DNA from: Cohnella lupini
GTDB taxonomy: Bacteria; Bacillota; Bacilli; Paenibacillales; Paenibacillaceae
Length of the DNA: 64,000 nucleotides
Reading direction: 5' to 3'
Assembly (NCBI RefSeq): GCF_003386205.1
Contig: NZ_QRDY01000003.1
Coordinates: 416,334-480,333 of the forward strand
Shown piece after piece: positions 11,467 through 21,331 of this stretch (the first letter of the stretch is position 1; every line of letters begins with the position of its first letter). A program made the position numbers and the translations under genes. A model generated the notes under the pieces. That model was not told the origin of the DNA. It made no database searches and saw only the letters and a program-made list of their open reading frames with translations.

Positions 11467-11865
11467 TCAACGGGAGTTCGCTCCCGCGTTGACTCCGAGC
11501 ATTCCTCCGAAGGCTCCCGCCAAGGAGGTGACGAGCAGCAGAATAGGCACGGCCGACGACCAGTTCGCGTCGGTCGCCAGAAAGCTGATCGTTAGCAGGA
11601 GCAAAGTGTAGACTAATCCGTTGGCCATTCCGAAATACCAACCGCGCCGTCCGGATCTTTTGGCGGAAACGAAACCTCCCGCCAGCGAAGCGCAGCCATG
11701 TACGCCGAAAACCCAGGGAAGCATGTTGGACTCGCTAAGCGAAGAACCCATCAGAACGATGGATAGCGCGATGGCGCCGATAGCGAGCCATATTCCGGAC
11801 CAATATAAACCCGACGCGAAAGGCGAGGCATTCCTTAATCCAAACAATCGTGAAAGCGAACTCAA
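11467..11865 (-). CDS. yrzE: TIGR04086 family membrane protein (YrzE-like)
   Basis: Small integral membrane protein with four hydrophobic segments in about 132 residues. The family is recognised by HGCASLAGGFVSAKRSGRRGW and by its location between yajC and spoVB, as in B. subtilis yrzE. Function unknown. The start was set at TTG 11865, since AAGGAG lies 8 nt upstream. The alternative GTG at 11874 would overlap the SD itself. Confidence 0.75.
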   Translation of the reverse strand: MSSLSRLFGLRNASPFASGLYWSGIWLAIGAIALSIVLMGSSLSESNMLPWVFGVHGCASLAGGFVSAKRSGRRGWYFGMANGLVYTLLLLTISFLATDANWSSAVPILLLVTSLAGAFGGMLGVNAGANSR

Positions 11866-12095
11866 AGATATCACTCCTTCGTGAATTAATCGTTTGTATC
11901 AGCATATGGCGATCGGGAGCTACGTAGTACAGGCTAGTTGGCCTCTGACGGAACAATCGTACGATCGCGTAGAGATTACCATATTTTCCGCACCCGAAAT
12001 CGGAATGAGCGCATAGGTACCCGGTGACACTACTAGTCCGAGTGCCCAAAATCGGCAGCATAAGACTTAGCATAACGATACATGGAGGGGAGAAC

Positions 12096-12809
12096 ATGGA
12101 ACTGACGGCGATTCTTCTCAGAACGACGTTCATGTATTTCTTCATTTTTATGATCTTGCGTTTGATGGGAAAGCGAGAAATCGGAAAACTCTCCGTATTC
12201 GATTTGGTCATTTCCATCATGATCGCGGAAATCGCAGTAATCGTCATCGAAGCGACCGATAAATCGATGGTTGTAGCCATAGCGCCGATCGTGCTGTTGT
12301 TCATTATACAAATCGGCTTGGCTTACTTCACGATGAAAAATAGAAAGTTACGGATGTGGTTCGACGGAAAGCCAAGCGTTCTGATCAGGGACGGGCATCT
12401 CAATCGCGATGAAATGAAAAAGCAAAGATATAATTTGGACGACCTCATGCAGCAGCTCAGGGAAAGCCAGGTGACAGAAGTTAAAGAAGTCGAGCTCGCG
12501 GTATTGGAATCCACGGGCAAATTATCCGTCATTACGAAGGATAGCGGGGATAAGAACGATAGCGAGAGTGAGAGCGGGGACAAGAGCGAGCAGTACGAGA
12601 AGACCGACCGTGCTCCCCAAATCAGATACGAGCTTCTTCCGATGGCGCTGATATTGGACGGACAGGTTCAGGACGACAATTTGGAGAAGCTCGGCAAGAC
12701 CAGATTTTGGTTAAAGAGCGAGCTTCGAAATTTCGAGGTCGATCAATTCAAGCAAGTATTTTTCTGTACCATCGATCATCGGGGCAAGCTTTATGTAGAT
12801 AAGAAATGA
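12096..12809 (+). CDS. yrbG: DUF421 (YetF-type) membrane protein, YrbG-like
   Basis: Membrane protein with three N-terminal helices (about residues 5-85) and a cytoplasmic DUF421 domain. Family signs are LRLMGKREIGKLSVFDLVISI near 20-40 and RLWFDGKPSVLIRDG-like text near 90, with the DLMQQLRE segment after it. Start at ATG 12096 with GGAGGGG upstream, giving 237 residues; an upstream in-frame ATG lacks an SD. A hydrophilic Ser/Glu/Asp/Lys-rich insertion (about residues 150-178) splits the C-terminal domain before PQIRYELLPMALI. Function is not established; the family includes sporulation and spore-germination-associated paralogues. Confidence 0.82.
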   Translation: MELTAILLRTTFMYFFIFMILRLMGKREIGKLSVFDLVISIMIAEIAVIVIEATDKSMVVAIAPIVLLFIIQIGLAYFTMKNRKLRMWFDGKPSVLIRDGHLNRDEMKKQRYNLDDLMQQLRESQVTEVKEVELAVLESTGKLSVITKDSGDKNDSESESGDKSEQYEKTDRAPQIRYELLPMALILDGQVQDDNLEKLGKTRFWLKSELRNFEVDQFKQVFFCTIDHRGKLYVDKK

Positions 12810-12826
12810 CGCTGACGGGATTCACG

Positions 12827-14428
12827 TTATGAACGTTTTCTCGGCGCGAAGAAGGAGCCGAAGACCGGAATTCTCGCGACGTCGTGACGATCGATCAGCC
12901 TTAACCAAATAAGTAGAAGCAGATAAACGACGATAGCTATGAAGCATGCGACGACCAGCTTTGCGCCGCCGTGCCCGAGAAGATCCACGTTCCATATCCG
13001 CAGGGCAACCGCGCTCATGACGATCATCGCCAAGGTTACTTTAAGAAAATCGAGCGGCTTCATGCGAAATCCGGTTAGACGCGCGACGCTGATCCAATGG
13101 AGCAGCGTGACGAGCACCATGTTGACGCCTATCGCGATAACCGCCCCAAGTATGCCGAATTGCGGATCGGCGGCTAATTGGGCGATCAGAATGAGCTTAA
13201 CGGCGGCGCCCGCGAAAGTATTGAATAAAGCGGTCCCAGGCCTGTTCAGCGCTTGCAAGGCAGCTTGCAATGGGGCTTGCATATAGAGGAAGATGGCTAG
13301 CGGAGCCATCCATCTTAGCATGTTCGCCATGGAGTCGTTACCGTAGAGCAGTGTGCATATCGGTCCGGCCAGCAAGCCCAACAGCACGACGAACGGCGCG
13401 CCCGTCACGACGGCGAGCCGCATCGATTGGTGCAGACGGACATGAATCGTCGCCCAGTCGCCGCGGGAAGCGGCTTCGGACAAGGCGGGAACGAGCGAAA
13501 CCGCCAAGGAATAGGTCAGCGCGCCGGGAAGCAACAGAAGGGGAATAACCATGCCTTGGAGCGCTCCGTACTGGGCCGTTGCTCCAGCGACGGCGACTCC
13601 GGCGAACGTTAAGCTTCTAACCGTCAGGATAGATTCCAACAAATAAGAAAGCGAGCCGACCAATTTGCTGCCGGTCACGGGAATAGCCGTAAGTAACAAT
13701 GGTTTTAAGTAGCTTGTATTTCCCGTAACTGGCTTCGTCGCTAATGCGGCTGTCTGGTTATCGGCCGTTACGTTTCCTTCCGGTTTTTTCTTCCGGTCTT
13801 GAACGAATTGAATCCCCAGTACGACAAGCCCCGCGATTTCGCCGACCACCATTCCCAGCACCGCGCCAGCCGCGGCCATCTCGAGGCCGTAGGGGAGGAA
13901 CATCCATACGAACAGCAACGTCAGCACGATTCGGAATATCGTCTCGGACGTTTGGGACAACGCGGTCGGAATCATATTTTGTTTTCCTTGGAAGTACCCG
14001 CGCCACACGGACGATACCGCGACAAGAGGAAGCACGGGAATCATCGTAAGGAATGCGGTATGGACGCGCGAGTCCGTCATGATGCGCGTGGAGATCATGT
14101 CCGATAACGCGAAACAGATCGCGGCGCATACGAGACTGATCGACAGTGCCAATAGAACGGCTACCCTTAATATTCGTTTAACCGCATGACGGTCGCCTTT
14201 AGAGTCGGCCTCCGCCACCATCTTGGCTACCGCTAGCGGAATGCCGCCGGCAATAATCGTTAACAGAACGATAGTAAACGGATATACGAGTTGAATAAGC
14301 CCGACGCCTTCCGCGCCGATCATTCGAGGCAACGCGATACGGGGTACGAACCCAAGAATACGATTTAAGAGACCGGCAGCCAGCAGGATCATGGCTCCTT
14401 GAATAAACGATTGTTTGCGCAGGCTCAA
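12827..14428 (-). CDS. spoVB: Stage V sporulation protein B-like lipid flippase (MOP superfamily)
   Basis: Polytopic membrane protein with about 14 helices, of the MurJ/SpoVB/Wzx (MOP) superfamily. In B. subtilis SpoVB is needed for cortex synthesis and is thought to flip lipid-linked precursor. The N-terminal RKQSFIQGAMILLAAG and NRILGFVPRI and the internal SVWRGYFQGKQNMIPTA motif are characteristic. TTG 14428 was chosen because AGAGGG sits 6 nt upstream and family proteins begin at this point; the frame extends to TTG 14449. About 533 residues. It is transcribed against comN and yrbG, with only 17 bp to yrbG. Confidence 0.85.
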   Translation of the reverse strand: MSLRKQSFIQGAMILLAAGLLNRILGFVPRIALPRMIGAEGVGLIQLVYPFTIVLLTIIAGGIPLAVAKMVAEADSKGDRHAVKRILRVAVLLALSISLVCAAICFALSDMISTRIMTDSRVHTAFLTMIPVLPLVAVSSVWRGYFQGKQNMIPTALSQTSETIFRIVLTLLFVWMFLPYGLEMAAAGAVLGMVVGEIAGLVVLGIQFVQDRKKKPEGNVTADNQTAALATKPVTGNTSYLKPLLLTAIPVTGSKLVGSLSYLLESILTVRSLTFAGVAVAGATAQYGALQGMVIPLLLLPGALTYSLAVSLVPALSEAASRGDWATIHVRLHQSMRLAVVTGAPFVVLLGLLAGPICTLLYGNDSMANMLRWMAPLAIFLYMQAPLQAALQALNRPGTALFNTFAGAAVKLILIAQLAADPQFGILGAVIAIGVNMVLVTLLHWISVARLTGFRMKPLDFLKVTLAMIVMSAVALRIWNVDLLGHGGAKLVVACFIAIVVYLLLLIWLRLIDRHDVARIPVFGSFFAPRKRS

Positions 14429-14565
14429 TGGGATCCCTCTTCCCTTCAATGGGTTAGTCCATGTGTATGCGAAGGTTGTCCTTCTTCATGCCATTGGCAG
14501 GAATTTAGCCTTGCGCATAGAAAGTTTAAAGAGCATGATTAAACCGCAACGGAGGGATGACACGG

Positions 14566-14868
14566 GTGGATGGACCGAATGAAGAAAGGCCGGATACGGA
14601 TGTCTTAGCGGACGAGCCCAAGATGAGCGAGATCGAGATGAACGAGACGATCGAGTTGCTCTGCCTCAGCAAAGCGGAGGAATTTCATTTAATCGGATAT
14701 GAACAGGTGACCGGCGCGGACGTGTGGGAATGCGTAAGCGATAAATACCACAAAAAAGGCACGCCGCAGCTGTACGAGATAGTGAACGACATTTTGTCCC
14801 TCAAGGTGACGCAATTCATGAATTTCATCACTTTAAGCATGTATAGGGGCGAAATGAAAAAGAGGTAG
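14566..14868 (+). CDS. comN: ComN-type post-transcriptional regulator
   Basis: Small cytoplasmic protein of the ComN family, which in B. subtilis acts post-transcriptionally on comEA mRNA and is recruited through DivIVA. Recognisable patterns are SKAEEFHLIGYEQVTGADVWECV and YEIVNDILSLKVTQFMNFI in the C-terminal 70 residues. The first 30 residues are acidic and variable. GTG 14566 is preferred since GGAGGG ends 9 nt upstream; ATG 14557 abuts the SD. The location between spoVB and secD matches B. subtilis yrzD/comN. Confidence 0.8.
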   Translation: MDGPNEERPDTDVLADEPKMSEIEMNETIELLCLSKAEEFHLIGYEQVTGADVWECVSDKYHKKGTPQLYEIVNDILSLKVTQFMNFITLSMYRGEMKKR

Positions 14869-14877
14869 TCGTGAATC

Positions 14878-14914
14878 GAAGAGTCTTCTCCCATGGAGGA
14901 GGCTTTCTTTTTGA
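14878..14914 (+). terminator. Terminator after comN
   Basis: A stem with several G-U pairs forms between GAGTCTTCTCC and GGAGGAGGCTTTC around a CAT loop, followed by TTTTTG. It lies about 10 bp after the comN stop. Confidence 0.65.
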
Positions 14915-14976
14915 CTTCCATTTGTTCACGTAGTTATAATAGGAACATTGAGAATCGAAAGGGGACCGCAAGAGAG

Positions 14977-16251
14977 ATGAAACGTATAGTGGCTTTCGTG
15001 CTCATTGTTCTCGTTAGTTTCGGGATTATGGGAGCTTTAACACCCGGACTGCTGAACGGAACGAAGCTTGGGCTCGACTTGAAAGGCGGAGTTGAAATTC
15101 TGTACGAGGCGCATCCGTTAACGGAGGGCGGCGTCGTAACGAAGGAAGCCTTGAAGCAAACCGCGCTCAGCTTAGAGAAACGCGCGAACAAAAGCAATGT
15201 GGCCGAGCCTGAGGTCACGACGGAAGGTAAAAACAGAATTCGCCTTAAAATCGCGGTATCTACCGGTTCTACGGACAAAGAACGCGACGAGGCAGTCGAG
15301 AAAATCCGCGATCTGATGAAGCGTCCGGCCGAATTGCAATTCCGCAGCGCGGAAGGGTGCGCGGACGGATCGTATTGCACGGTTGAAATGATCGGCAGCG
15401 ACTTCAAAGAGGGCGCCGCAAAAATCGAATACAACAATCTAAGCCAACCAATGGTGCGGATCGTCGTAAACGACAAGAAAAAGCTTGCCGACGTATCGAC
15501 CAAGCTTGTCAACAAAAACTTGGCCATTTACTTAGATGACACGATGATTTCCGACCCGGTAGTCCAAGCGGCGTTAACGGACGGCACGGCGGTTATTACG
15601 GGGCAAGATTCGCTAGACGAAGCGCAAAATTTGGCGGATATCATCAACTTAGGCGCGTTGCCGCTTAAATTGACGGAAAAATACACGCAAAGCGTCGGCG
15701 CGACGCTAGGCAAACAATCCTTGAACGACACGTTGTTCGCTGGCGTTCTGGCATCGGCGCTCATCCTTCTTTTCATGCTCGTTCTGTATCGTATTCCCGG
15801 CCTTGTGGCCAGCATCTGTCTGCTCGTTTTCGTATGGGTGCTTCTCGGCGTCTTCTATCTGATGGGAGCTACGTTGACGCTTCCGGGTATCGCGGCGTTC
15901 GTTCTCGGTATCGGTATCGCAGTCGATTCGAACATCATAACGGCCGAACGGATTAAGGACGAGCTCCGCACGGGCAAGACGATCGCGTCTTCGCTTCGCG
16001 CTGGCGCCAAGAACAGCTTCCGTACGATCATCGACGCGCATATTACGACTTTGATCGCCGCATCCGTTTTGTATTTCATGGGACACGGCATCGTGAAAAG
16101 CTTCGCCGTCGTTCTTATCGCGAGTATTCTCGTTAACATTTTGACCAACGTTTTCTTGCCGCGTTACTTGCTCACCTTGCTCGTCAAGAGCGGTCGCTTC
16201 AATAAACCGTCCCATTACAACGTGAGAGAAGGTGAAATCGATGCGCTCTAA
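14977..16251 (+). CDS. secD: Protein translocase subunit SecD
   Basis: Proton-motive-force-dependent Sec accessory subunit that assists late protein export. One N-terminal helix is followed by a soluble P1-type domain starting GLDLKGGVEILYEA, then five helices in the last 170 residues. Conserved text includes GAPLPLKL-like GALPLKLTEKY and GIGIAVDSNIITAERIKDE. The start was set at ATG 14977, giving 424 residues, because the upstream frame runs through the comN terminator. secF follows with an 11-bp overlap, so the pair is split, unlike the fused SecDF of B. subtilis. Confidence 0.92.
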   Translation: MKRIVAFVLIVLVSFGIMGALTPGLLNGTKLGLDLKGGVEILYEAHPLTEGGVVTKEALKQTALSLEKRANKSNVAEPEVTTEGKNRIRLKIAVSTGSTDKERDEAVEKIRDLMKRPAELQFRSAEGCADGSYCTVEMIGSDFKEGAAKIEYNNLSQPMVRIVVNDKKKLADVSTKLVNKNLAIYLDDTMISDPVVQAALTDGTAVITGQDSLDEAQNLADIINLGALPLKLTEKYTQSVGATLGKQSLNDTLFAGVLASALILLFMLVLYRIPGLVASICLLVFVWVLLGVFYLMGATLTLPGIAAFVLGIGIAVDSNIITAERIKDELRTGKTIASSLRAGAKNSFRTIIDAHITTLIAASVLYFMGHGIVKSFAVVLIASILVNILTNVFLPRYLLTLLVKSGRFNKPSHYNVREGEIDAL

Positions 16252-17149
16252 ACGTACCTTCGACTTCGTGAAGTCCAGCCGTCGGTTCCTGATCGTTTCG
16301 GCGATCGTCACGCTTCTCGGAATCGTGGCGGTAAGCATATTCGGATTGAATTACGGCATAGATTTCAGTTCCGGTACCTCGGTGGATATTTCATCGAAGA
16401 AGTCCGTTACGGAGGAAAAATTAAGAACGTTTCTGGATGATCAGGATCTGGGACAGTATACGCTAACGACCGCGGAAAACCGGGATTCGATCCGCTTCAA
16501 GGAAGCTCTTAACGACACGCAGGAAAAAGCGTTCAAGGCGGCGTTCACATCCGAGATCGATCCCGATGCTTCTTACGAGATCAATATCGTCGACGTCGAT
16601 ATCGCGAAAGAGCAACAAAGAAGCGCGCTCATCGGCATGGCTATCGCGTGTTTGGGCATCGTCATCTACGTGAGTATTCGTTTCGAATGGCGTTTTGCCA
16701 TTTCGGCGGTCGTTTCGTTGGTGTATAGCGCATTCTTCGTTATCACGATGTTCTCCTTGCTTCGGTTGGAGGTAAATCTTCCGTTCATTCTTGCCGTGCT
16801 GACGATTATCGGTTATGCGATTAACGATACGGTCGTTATCTTCGATAGGATCAGGGAAAACCTGCGGTTTTCCAAGATCAAGAAACCGTCCGATCTCGAA
16901 GATCTCGTGAATAAGAGCGTATGGCAGACGTTGGCCCGTTCGATCAATACGGTCATTACCGTATTGATAGCGTCCGTGTGCTTGTTCATCTTCGGCGGGG
17001 AGTCGATCAAGTTATTCTCCCTTGCGATGATATTCGGTCTTGTAGCCGGCGCGTATTCATCGATCTTCATCGCCAGCCAGCTTTGGTTGTATTTGAAGAA
17101 GAGACAACCGATTAAGAAAGTCGCGGTAAAGCCGCAAAGCACGCCTTAA
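16241..17149 (+). CDS. secF: Protein translocase subunit SecF
   Basis: Partner of SecD in the Sec holotranslocon. Six helices are predicted, with the first followed by the signature NYGIDFSSGTSVDI. The C-terminal half has GYAINDTVVIFDRIREN, the conserved SecF motif. ATG 16241 has GAAGG upstream at good spacing and gives 302 residues. An in-frame GTG at 16232 lies too close to the SD. The coding regions of secD and secF overlap by 11 bp, implying coupled translation. Confidence 0.93.
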   Translation: MRSKRTFDFVKSSRRFLIVSAIVTLLGIVAVSIFGLNYGIDFSSGTSVDISSKKSVTEEKLRTFLDDQDLGQYTLTTAENRDSIRFKEALNDTQEKAFKAAFTSEIDPDASYEINIVDVDIAKEQQRSALIGMAIACLGIVIYVSIRFEWRFAISAVVSLVYSAFFVITMFSLLRLEVNLPFILAVLTIIGYAINDTVVIFDRIRENLRFSKIKKPSDLEDLVNKSVWQTLARSINTVITVLIASVCLFIFGGESIKLFSLAMIFGLVAGAYSSIFIASQLWLYLKKRQPIKKVAVKPQSTP

Positions 17150-17173
17150 GCAACTAGAAAGGAGTGGCTCTAA

Positions 17174-18115
17174 ATGGCTATGGAACATCGCTCCGCATCC
17201 GCGGAACGCGGGTCTCTGGTATCCCTGTGGGGGCTGCTCGGTTTGTTTATCGTGAAAGGCTCGGTCGGATGGCTGACCGGGAGTAAAGCTCTGATGGCGG
17301 ATGCTTGCCAGTCGGCGGCCGACTGCGCAGGCACCGTAACCTCTTATATGGGTATTCGTAAAGCGAGAATGGATCCGAAAGCTGTAAACGCGTCGCGTCA
17401 TAATCCGGAATCGGTCGCGGCCATCGTATTATCGGCAATGCTACTCGTTGCCGGCATAGAGATCGGCATCTCTTCGGCGCGTTCGATAGCGAATGGGGTC
17501 GAGGAAGCCCCTGGCGTTGGCGCCGTAATCGTCATTGCGGCAGGCATCGGCGTTAGGGAAGGGCTCGTACGTTACCGGAGAAGCAGGGATATTCGTTGCG
17601 GAATTCGCGTAGATCGTACGTTGGACGGTCGCTCAGACATCTTCGTTTCGTTAACGGCTTTGGTCGGGACATCAGGCGCGGTGGTCGGCGAATTATATGA
17701 TATGCCGGGTCTCTACGTTCTCGATCCTGCCGCTGGACTCGTGATTTCATTAATCGTCGTGAGAATGGGTTACCGCATGACGGCCGGTGTATTGCGAGTG
17801 CCGGACCATTGCAAGCTGGAGGAGTCAGATGCCCAGTCTCTGCTCGAAGCCGTTCAGAGAGTCGACGGCGTCGTGGCGGTCGACGATGTGAAGGCCAGGG
17901 AGCAGGGGCATTACATTGTTCTGGATATCGTCATTCGGGTGAATCCGCGAATCAGCGTTTTCGAAGGGCAGGATATCGCGCATCGCGTGCGGCGTCAATT
18001 GACCAAACGCTTCCTGCACGTGATGGATGCCAACGTTAAGGTACAGCCTTACGATCCGGGATTTCCTTATAAGTCCAATCACCAGGAAGAAGAGCTTTCT
18101 TCATTGATTCAATAG
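17174..18115 (+). CDS. Cation diffusion facilitator family transporter
   Basis: Membrane protein of the CDF metal-efflux family (zinc, manganese, iron or cobalt exported against protons). About six helices occupy residues 15-205 and a soluble ferredoxin-like domain the rest. The first metal-site motif reads ADACQSAAD (residues 42-50), where most members have HSxxD; here Gln46 replaces the usual His. The second reads LDGRSDIFVS (near 151-160), where Asp replaces the first His of the usual HHRSD. Metal choice is therefore uncertain. AAGGAG precedes the ATG. It lies between secF and recJ. Confidence 0.85.
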   Translation: MAMEHRSASAERGSLVSLWGLLGLFIVKGSVGWLTGSKALMADACQSAADCAGTVTSYMGIRKARMDPKAVNASRHNPESVAAIVLSAMLLVAGIEIGISSARSIANGVEEAPGVGAVIVIAAGIGVREGLVRYRRSRDIRCGIRVDRTLDGRSDIFVSLTALVGTSGAVVGELYDMPGLYVLDPAAGLVISLIVVRMGYRMTAGVLRVPDHCKLEESDAQSLLEAVQRVDGVVAVDDVKAREQGHYIVLDIVIRVNPRISVFEGQDIAHRVRRQLTKRFLHVMDANVKVQPYDPGFPYKSNHQEEELSSLIQ

Positions 18116-18161
18116 CTATTGTCTTCGTTATTCATCGTACGATCGAGCGCTTGAACGTTCA

Positions 18162-18190
18162 GTCCGCCGCCATCCTGTCGGCGGATTTGT
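18162..18190 (+). terminator. Weak terminator-like hairpin before recJ
   Basis: TCCGCCG at 18163-18169 pairs with CGGCGGA at 18179-18185, followed by TTTG. The T run is short, so readthrough to recJ is likely. Confidence 0.45.
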
Positions 18191-18228
18191 TCGTTCATAG
18201 GCGAAGTAGGAGGGAATCACGTTCGCTT

Positions 18229-20664
18229 ATGATTAAATCCAAATACAGATGGGATTTGCCCGAGCTGGACGAGTCTCTCGTCTCCAAGCTGGAACGGGAA
18301 TTGCAGGTAAGCCGATTAACCGCAGGCGTGTTGGCCGGACGCGGATGGACGTCTTCGGAGCAGACGAAGGCCTTCCTGCAAACGGATGCGGAGCAGTTGC
18401 ACGATCCGTTCGTCATGAAGGGCATGTCGGACGCCGTCCGGCGAATATCCGATGCCGTTAAGCACGGGGAACGGATTCGGGTATACGGAGACTACGACGC
18501 GGACGGGGTGACGTCTACGGCCCTCATGAGCCGGTTACTGATCGAATTGGGTGCTTCGTTCGATACATACATTCCCCATAGAAGCCGCGAAGGGTACGGA
18601 CTTAATGTCGGCGCCATAGACTTGGCCGCGGAAGCCGGAGTCCGGTTACTGATAACGGTCGACAACGGGATAAGCGCAGTGGAGCAAATCGCATATGCAG
18701 CTTCAAGGGGTATCGATGTCGTCGTAACGGATCACCATGAACCGCCGGATAAGCTGCCTGAAGCGGTTGCGCTCGTGAATCCGAAGCAGAAGGATTGCCC
18801 ATATCCATTCAAGGGACTTTGCGGAGCGGGCGTCGTATTTAAGCTTGCGCACGCCATGCTAGGGCGTCCGATCATCGAATACACGGACTTGGCGGCCATA
18901 GGAACGATTGCGGATCTTATGCCTTTGACTGGCGAGAATCGCGTTATTGCCCGGCTGGGCCTGGAGCAAATGCGACGCCAACCGATCGTCGGAATTCGCG
19001 CGCTGGCCAAGGTGTGCGGAATTAAGCCGGAGGACTTGACCAGCGGACGTATCGGCTTCTCGCTGGCGCCCCGTCTTAACGCGGGAGGCAGGTTAGATCA
19101 TGCGGATAGCGCGGTCAAGCTCCTTCAGGAAACGGAAGAAGAGGAAGCCGAGAGAATGGCGCTCGGCTTGGATAAGCTGAATAGCGAGCGCCAAGCGCTT
19201 GTCGAACAAACGGTAATCGAAGCGGACGAGATGTGGCAGACGCAATGCGCGGCTGAAGGCGGCGCGGATAGGAAGGTCATCGTGCTGGCCAAAGCGGGCT
19301 GGAACGCCGGCATTGCCGGCCTTGTCGCGTCCAAGCTCGTCGAACGGTATTATCGGCCGGCAGTCATATTGGCATCTGATGAAGAAACGGGTTTATGCAA
19401 AGGCTCCGCGAGGTCGATAGACGGATTCGATCTCTATGAGGCGTTAACCGACTGCGCGGATTTAATGGAACATTACGGCGGTCATCAGGCAGCCGCGGGG
19501 ATGACGATTTCCCGGGAAAACATCGATTTACTGGCAAACCGCTTGCACGAATTGGCGGAGCTGCGTTTAACCGCGGAGGACTGGCAACCGAAGCGCCGGG
19601 CTGACCTTAGCGTGAAGCTATCAGATCTTACGCTTGGAGCGGTTGACCAGTTGGCTAGTCTGGAGCCGTTCGGCAGCGGAAATCCGACTCCCCGGGTCGT
19701 CCTTCAGGAGGTTCGCATTCGGGAAAGCCGGACGATGGGCAAGGAAGATAAGCATCTACGAGTGACCGTCGAGCAGTCGGGTCAAGCGATGGAAGTCGTC
19801 GCATTCGGAATGGGCGAGAAAAAGGAAATCTTATCGGCCGGCGTGGTCATCGACCTTCTAGGCGAGCTGTCGATCAATGAATGGAACGGAAACCGCAAAG
19901 TCCAAATGATGTTTCAGGATTTCCGCTCTCGTCATCTTCATGTCAAAGATCGGCGCAAGGAAGTCGATGTCTGGATCGAGTTAGATCGTATAGTCGCAAA
20001 TCTGCCTTCCGGCTTGGCGATTGCCTGCTCGTCTTTGGCTTCGTTCAAGGAAGCGCACGCTAGATTCGGTCATATGGGTATTGCCATGAGCTTGTATACG
20101 GATACTAATATTGATAGGTTCGTCGCCGATAGCGAGACGGCCGCGGCATTGGAAGCGACGGATAGCGTGGATCAGTTCGGCCATTGGCGTCATTTGATCT
20201 TAATCGGTCTACCTTCAAGCGATCAAGAGGTCAGAATTCTGAAGCGATGGCTCGCGCCCGAGCGGGGAGGGGAAAGCGTTACCGTATTTGCCGAGCTCGG
20301 GTCGGGTTCAATGGCCACCGCGAGCTTTCCCGCTTTCCCGGAACGCAAGCATTTTGCCGAAATATTTGCCATGTGCCGAAAGCGTGGAGCGTGGTTGGAT
20401 AGTCCGGATGGATTCCTGCAGGAATCGGCTATGGCAACTGGATGGCCGTTGTCCAGCGTGCGAATGATGCACGAAGTGTTCGTCGAGCTCGGATTCATCG
20501 CGGTAGCCGGAGCGTCTCGCAAAATCGTAACGGAACCGCCGCGCAGGGAATTGGAACAATCCTCGCGTTATCGGAAAGCTCGAGAGTACGCGGAAGGCTT
20601 GAGAATATCCGAAATGACGACGGACGAGCTTACCCGATGGTTGGTTGCTTGCCATGCCGGTTGA
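18229..20664 (+). CDS. recJ: Single-stranded-DNA-specific exonuclease RecJ
   Basis: 5'-3' exonuclease on single-stranded DNA in recombination and mismatch repair. The DHH domain shows VYGDYDADGVTST (near residue 86) and VVTDHHEPP (near 166). The DHHA1 domain has GGHQAAAGMTI (near 422), followed by the OB fold and a RecJ C-terminal extension, as in Bacillus-type enzymes of about 790 residues. The start is ATG 18229 (811 residues). AGGAGGG lies 13 nt upstream, a long spacing, but family N-termini begin here. The frame is open further upstream without a good ribosome site. Confidence 0.94.
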   Translation: MIKSKYRWDLPELDESLVSKLERELQVSRLTAGVLAGRGWTSSEQTKAFLQTDAEQLHDPFVMKGMSDAVRRISDAVKHGERIRVYGDYDADGVTSTALMSRLLIELGASFDTYIPHRSREGYGLNVGAIDLAAEAGVRLLITVDNGISAVEQIAYAASRGIDVVVTDHHEPPDKLPEAVALVNPKQKDCPYPFKGLCGAGVVFKLAHAMLGRPIIEYTDLAAIGTIADLMPLTGENRVIARLGLEQMRRQPIVGIRALAKVCGIKPEDLTSGRIGFSLAPRLNAGGRLDHADSAVKLLQETEEEEAERMALGLDKLNSERQALVEQTVIEADEMWQTQCAAEGGADRKVIVLAKAGWNAGIAGLVASKLVERYYRPAVILASDEETGLCKGSARSIDGFDLYEALTDCADLMEHYGGHQAAAGMTISRENIDLLANRLHELAELRLTAEDWQPKRRADLSVKLSDLTLGAVDQLASLEPFGSGNPTPRVVLQEVRIRESRTMGKEDKHLRVTVEQSGQAMEVVAFGMGEKKEILSAGVVIDLLGELSINEWNGNRKVQMMFQDFRSRHLHVKDRRKEVDVWIELDRIVANLPSGLAIACSSLASFKEAHARFGHMGIAMSLYTDTNIDRFVADSETAAALEATDSVDQFGHWRHLILIGLPSSDQEVRILKRWLAPERGGESVTVFAELGSGSMATASFPAFPERKHFAEIFAMCRKRGAWLDSPDGFLQESAMATGWPLSSVRMMHEVFVELGFIAVAGASRKIVTEPPRRELEQSSRYRKAREYAEGLRISEMTTDELTRWLVACHAG

Positions 20665-20782
20665 GTCTTACCCGACGATCGGTCGCCAGGTCGGCCAGGT
20701 CGGAAAGAAAGCTCTCTAGCCAAGACGATGGGATTAAGTGTATAATGCAGTTCGTGAACCAGAATAAAGGAGCTTGATATTC

Positions 20783-21295
20783 GTGAATTTTAAAGACTAC
20801 ATCCGCGTTATTCCCGATTTTCCGCAACCGGGCATTCGGTTTAAAGATATTACGACTTTGCTTAAAGACGGCCCCGCATACCGGGCAGCCATCGATGCGA
20901 TGAAGGAATTGGTCAAGCATAAGGAAATCGACTTGATCGCAGGTCCCGAAGCTCGCGGCTTCGTCATCGGAGCGCCGTTGGCGCTGGCCCTTGGAATCGG
21001 ATTCGTGCCGATTCGCAAGAGCGGCAAGCTGCCGGGCAGCACGGTGGAAGCGGCATACGATCTGGAATACGGCAAAGACCGTTTGGCGATTCACAGCGAT
21101 TCCATCCAACCTGGACAAAAGATATTGATCGCGGACGATCTTCTCGCCACGGGCGGCACGATAGCCACCTCGATCGATCTGATCACCCAGCTCGGAGGCG
21201 AAGTCGTAGGAGCGGCTTTCCTTATCGAACTTGGGTATTTGAACGGACGCGAGAAGTTGCAAGGCATCGAAGTCGCTTCTTTAATTACTTATTAA
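20783..21295 (+). CDS. apt: Adenine phosphoribosyltransferase
   Basis: Salvages adenine with PRPP to AMP. The 170 residues begin with [20 protein letters not shown], typical of the family. The PRPP-binding motif [13 protein letters not shown] lies near 119-131. GTG 20783 is chosen because AAAGGAG is 10 nt upstream; an in-frame TTG at 20774 abuts the SD. A TATAAT at 20741-20746 with a poor -35 may provide a local promoter. The order recJ-apt-relA-dtd is conserved with B. subtilis. Confidence 0.95.
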   Translation: MNFKDYIRVIPDFPQPGIRFKDITTLLKDGPAYRAAIDAMKELVKHKEIDLIAGPEARGFVIGAPLALALGIGFVPIRKSGKLPGSTVEAAYDLEYGKDRLAIHSDSIQPGQKILIADDLLATGGTIATSIDLITQLGGEVVGAAFLIELGYLNGREKLQGIEVASLITY

Positions 21296-21331
21296 GCGAA
21301 TCGAAGTCGAATGCGCGAACAGGTAAATGGC

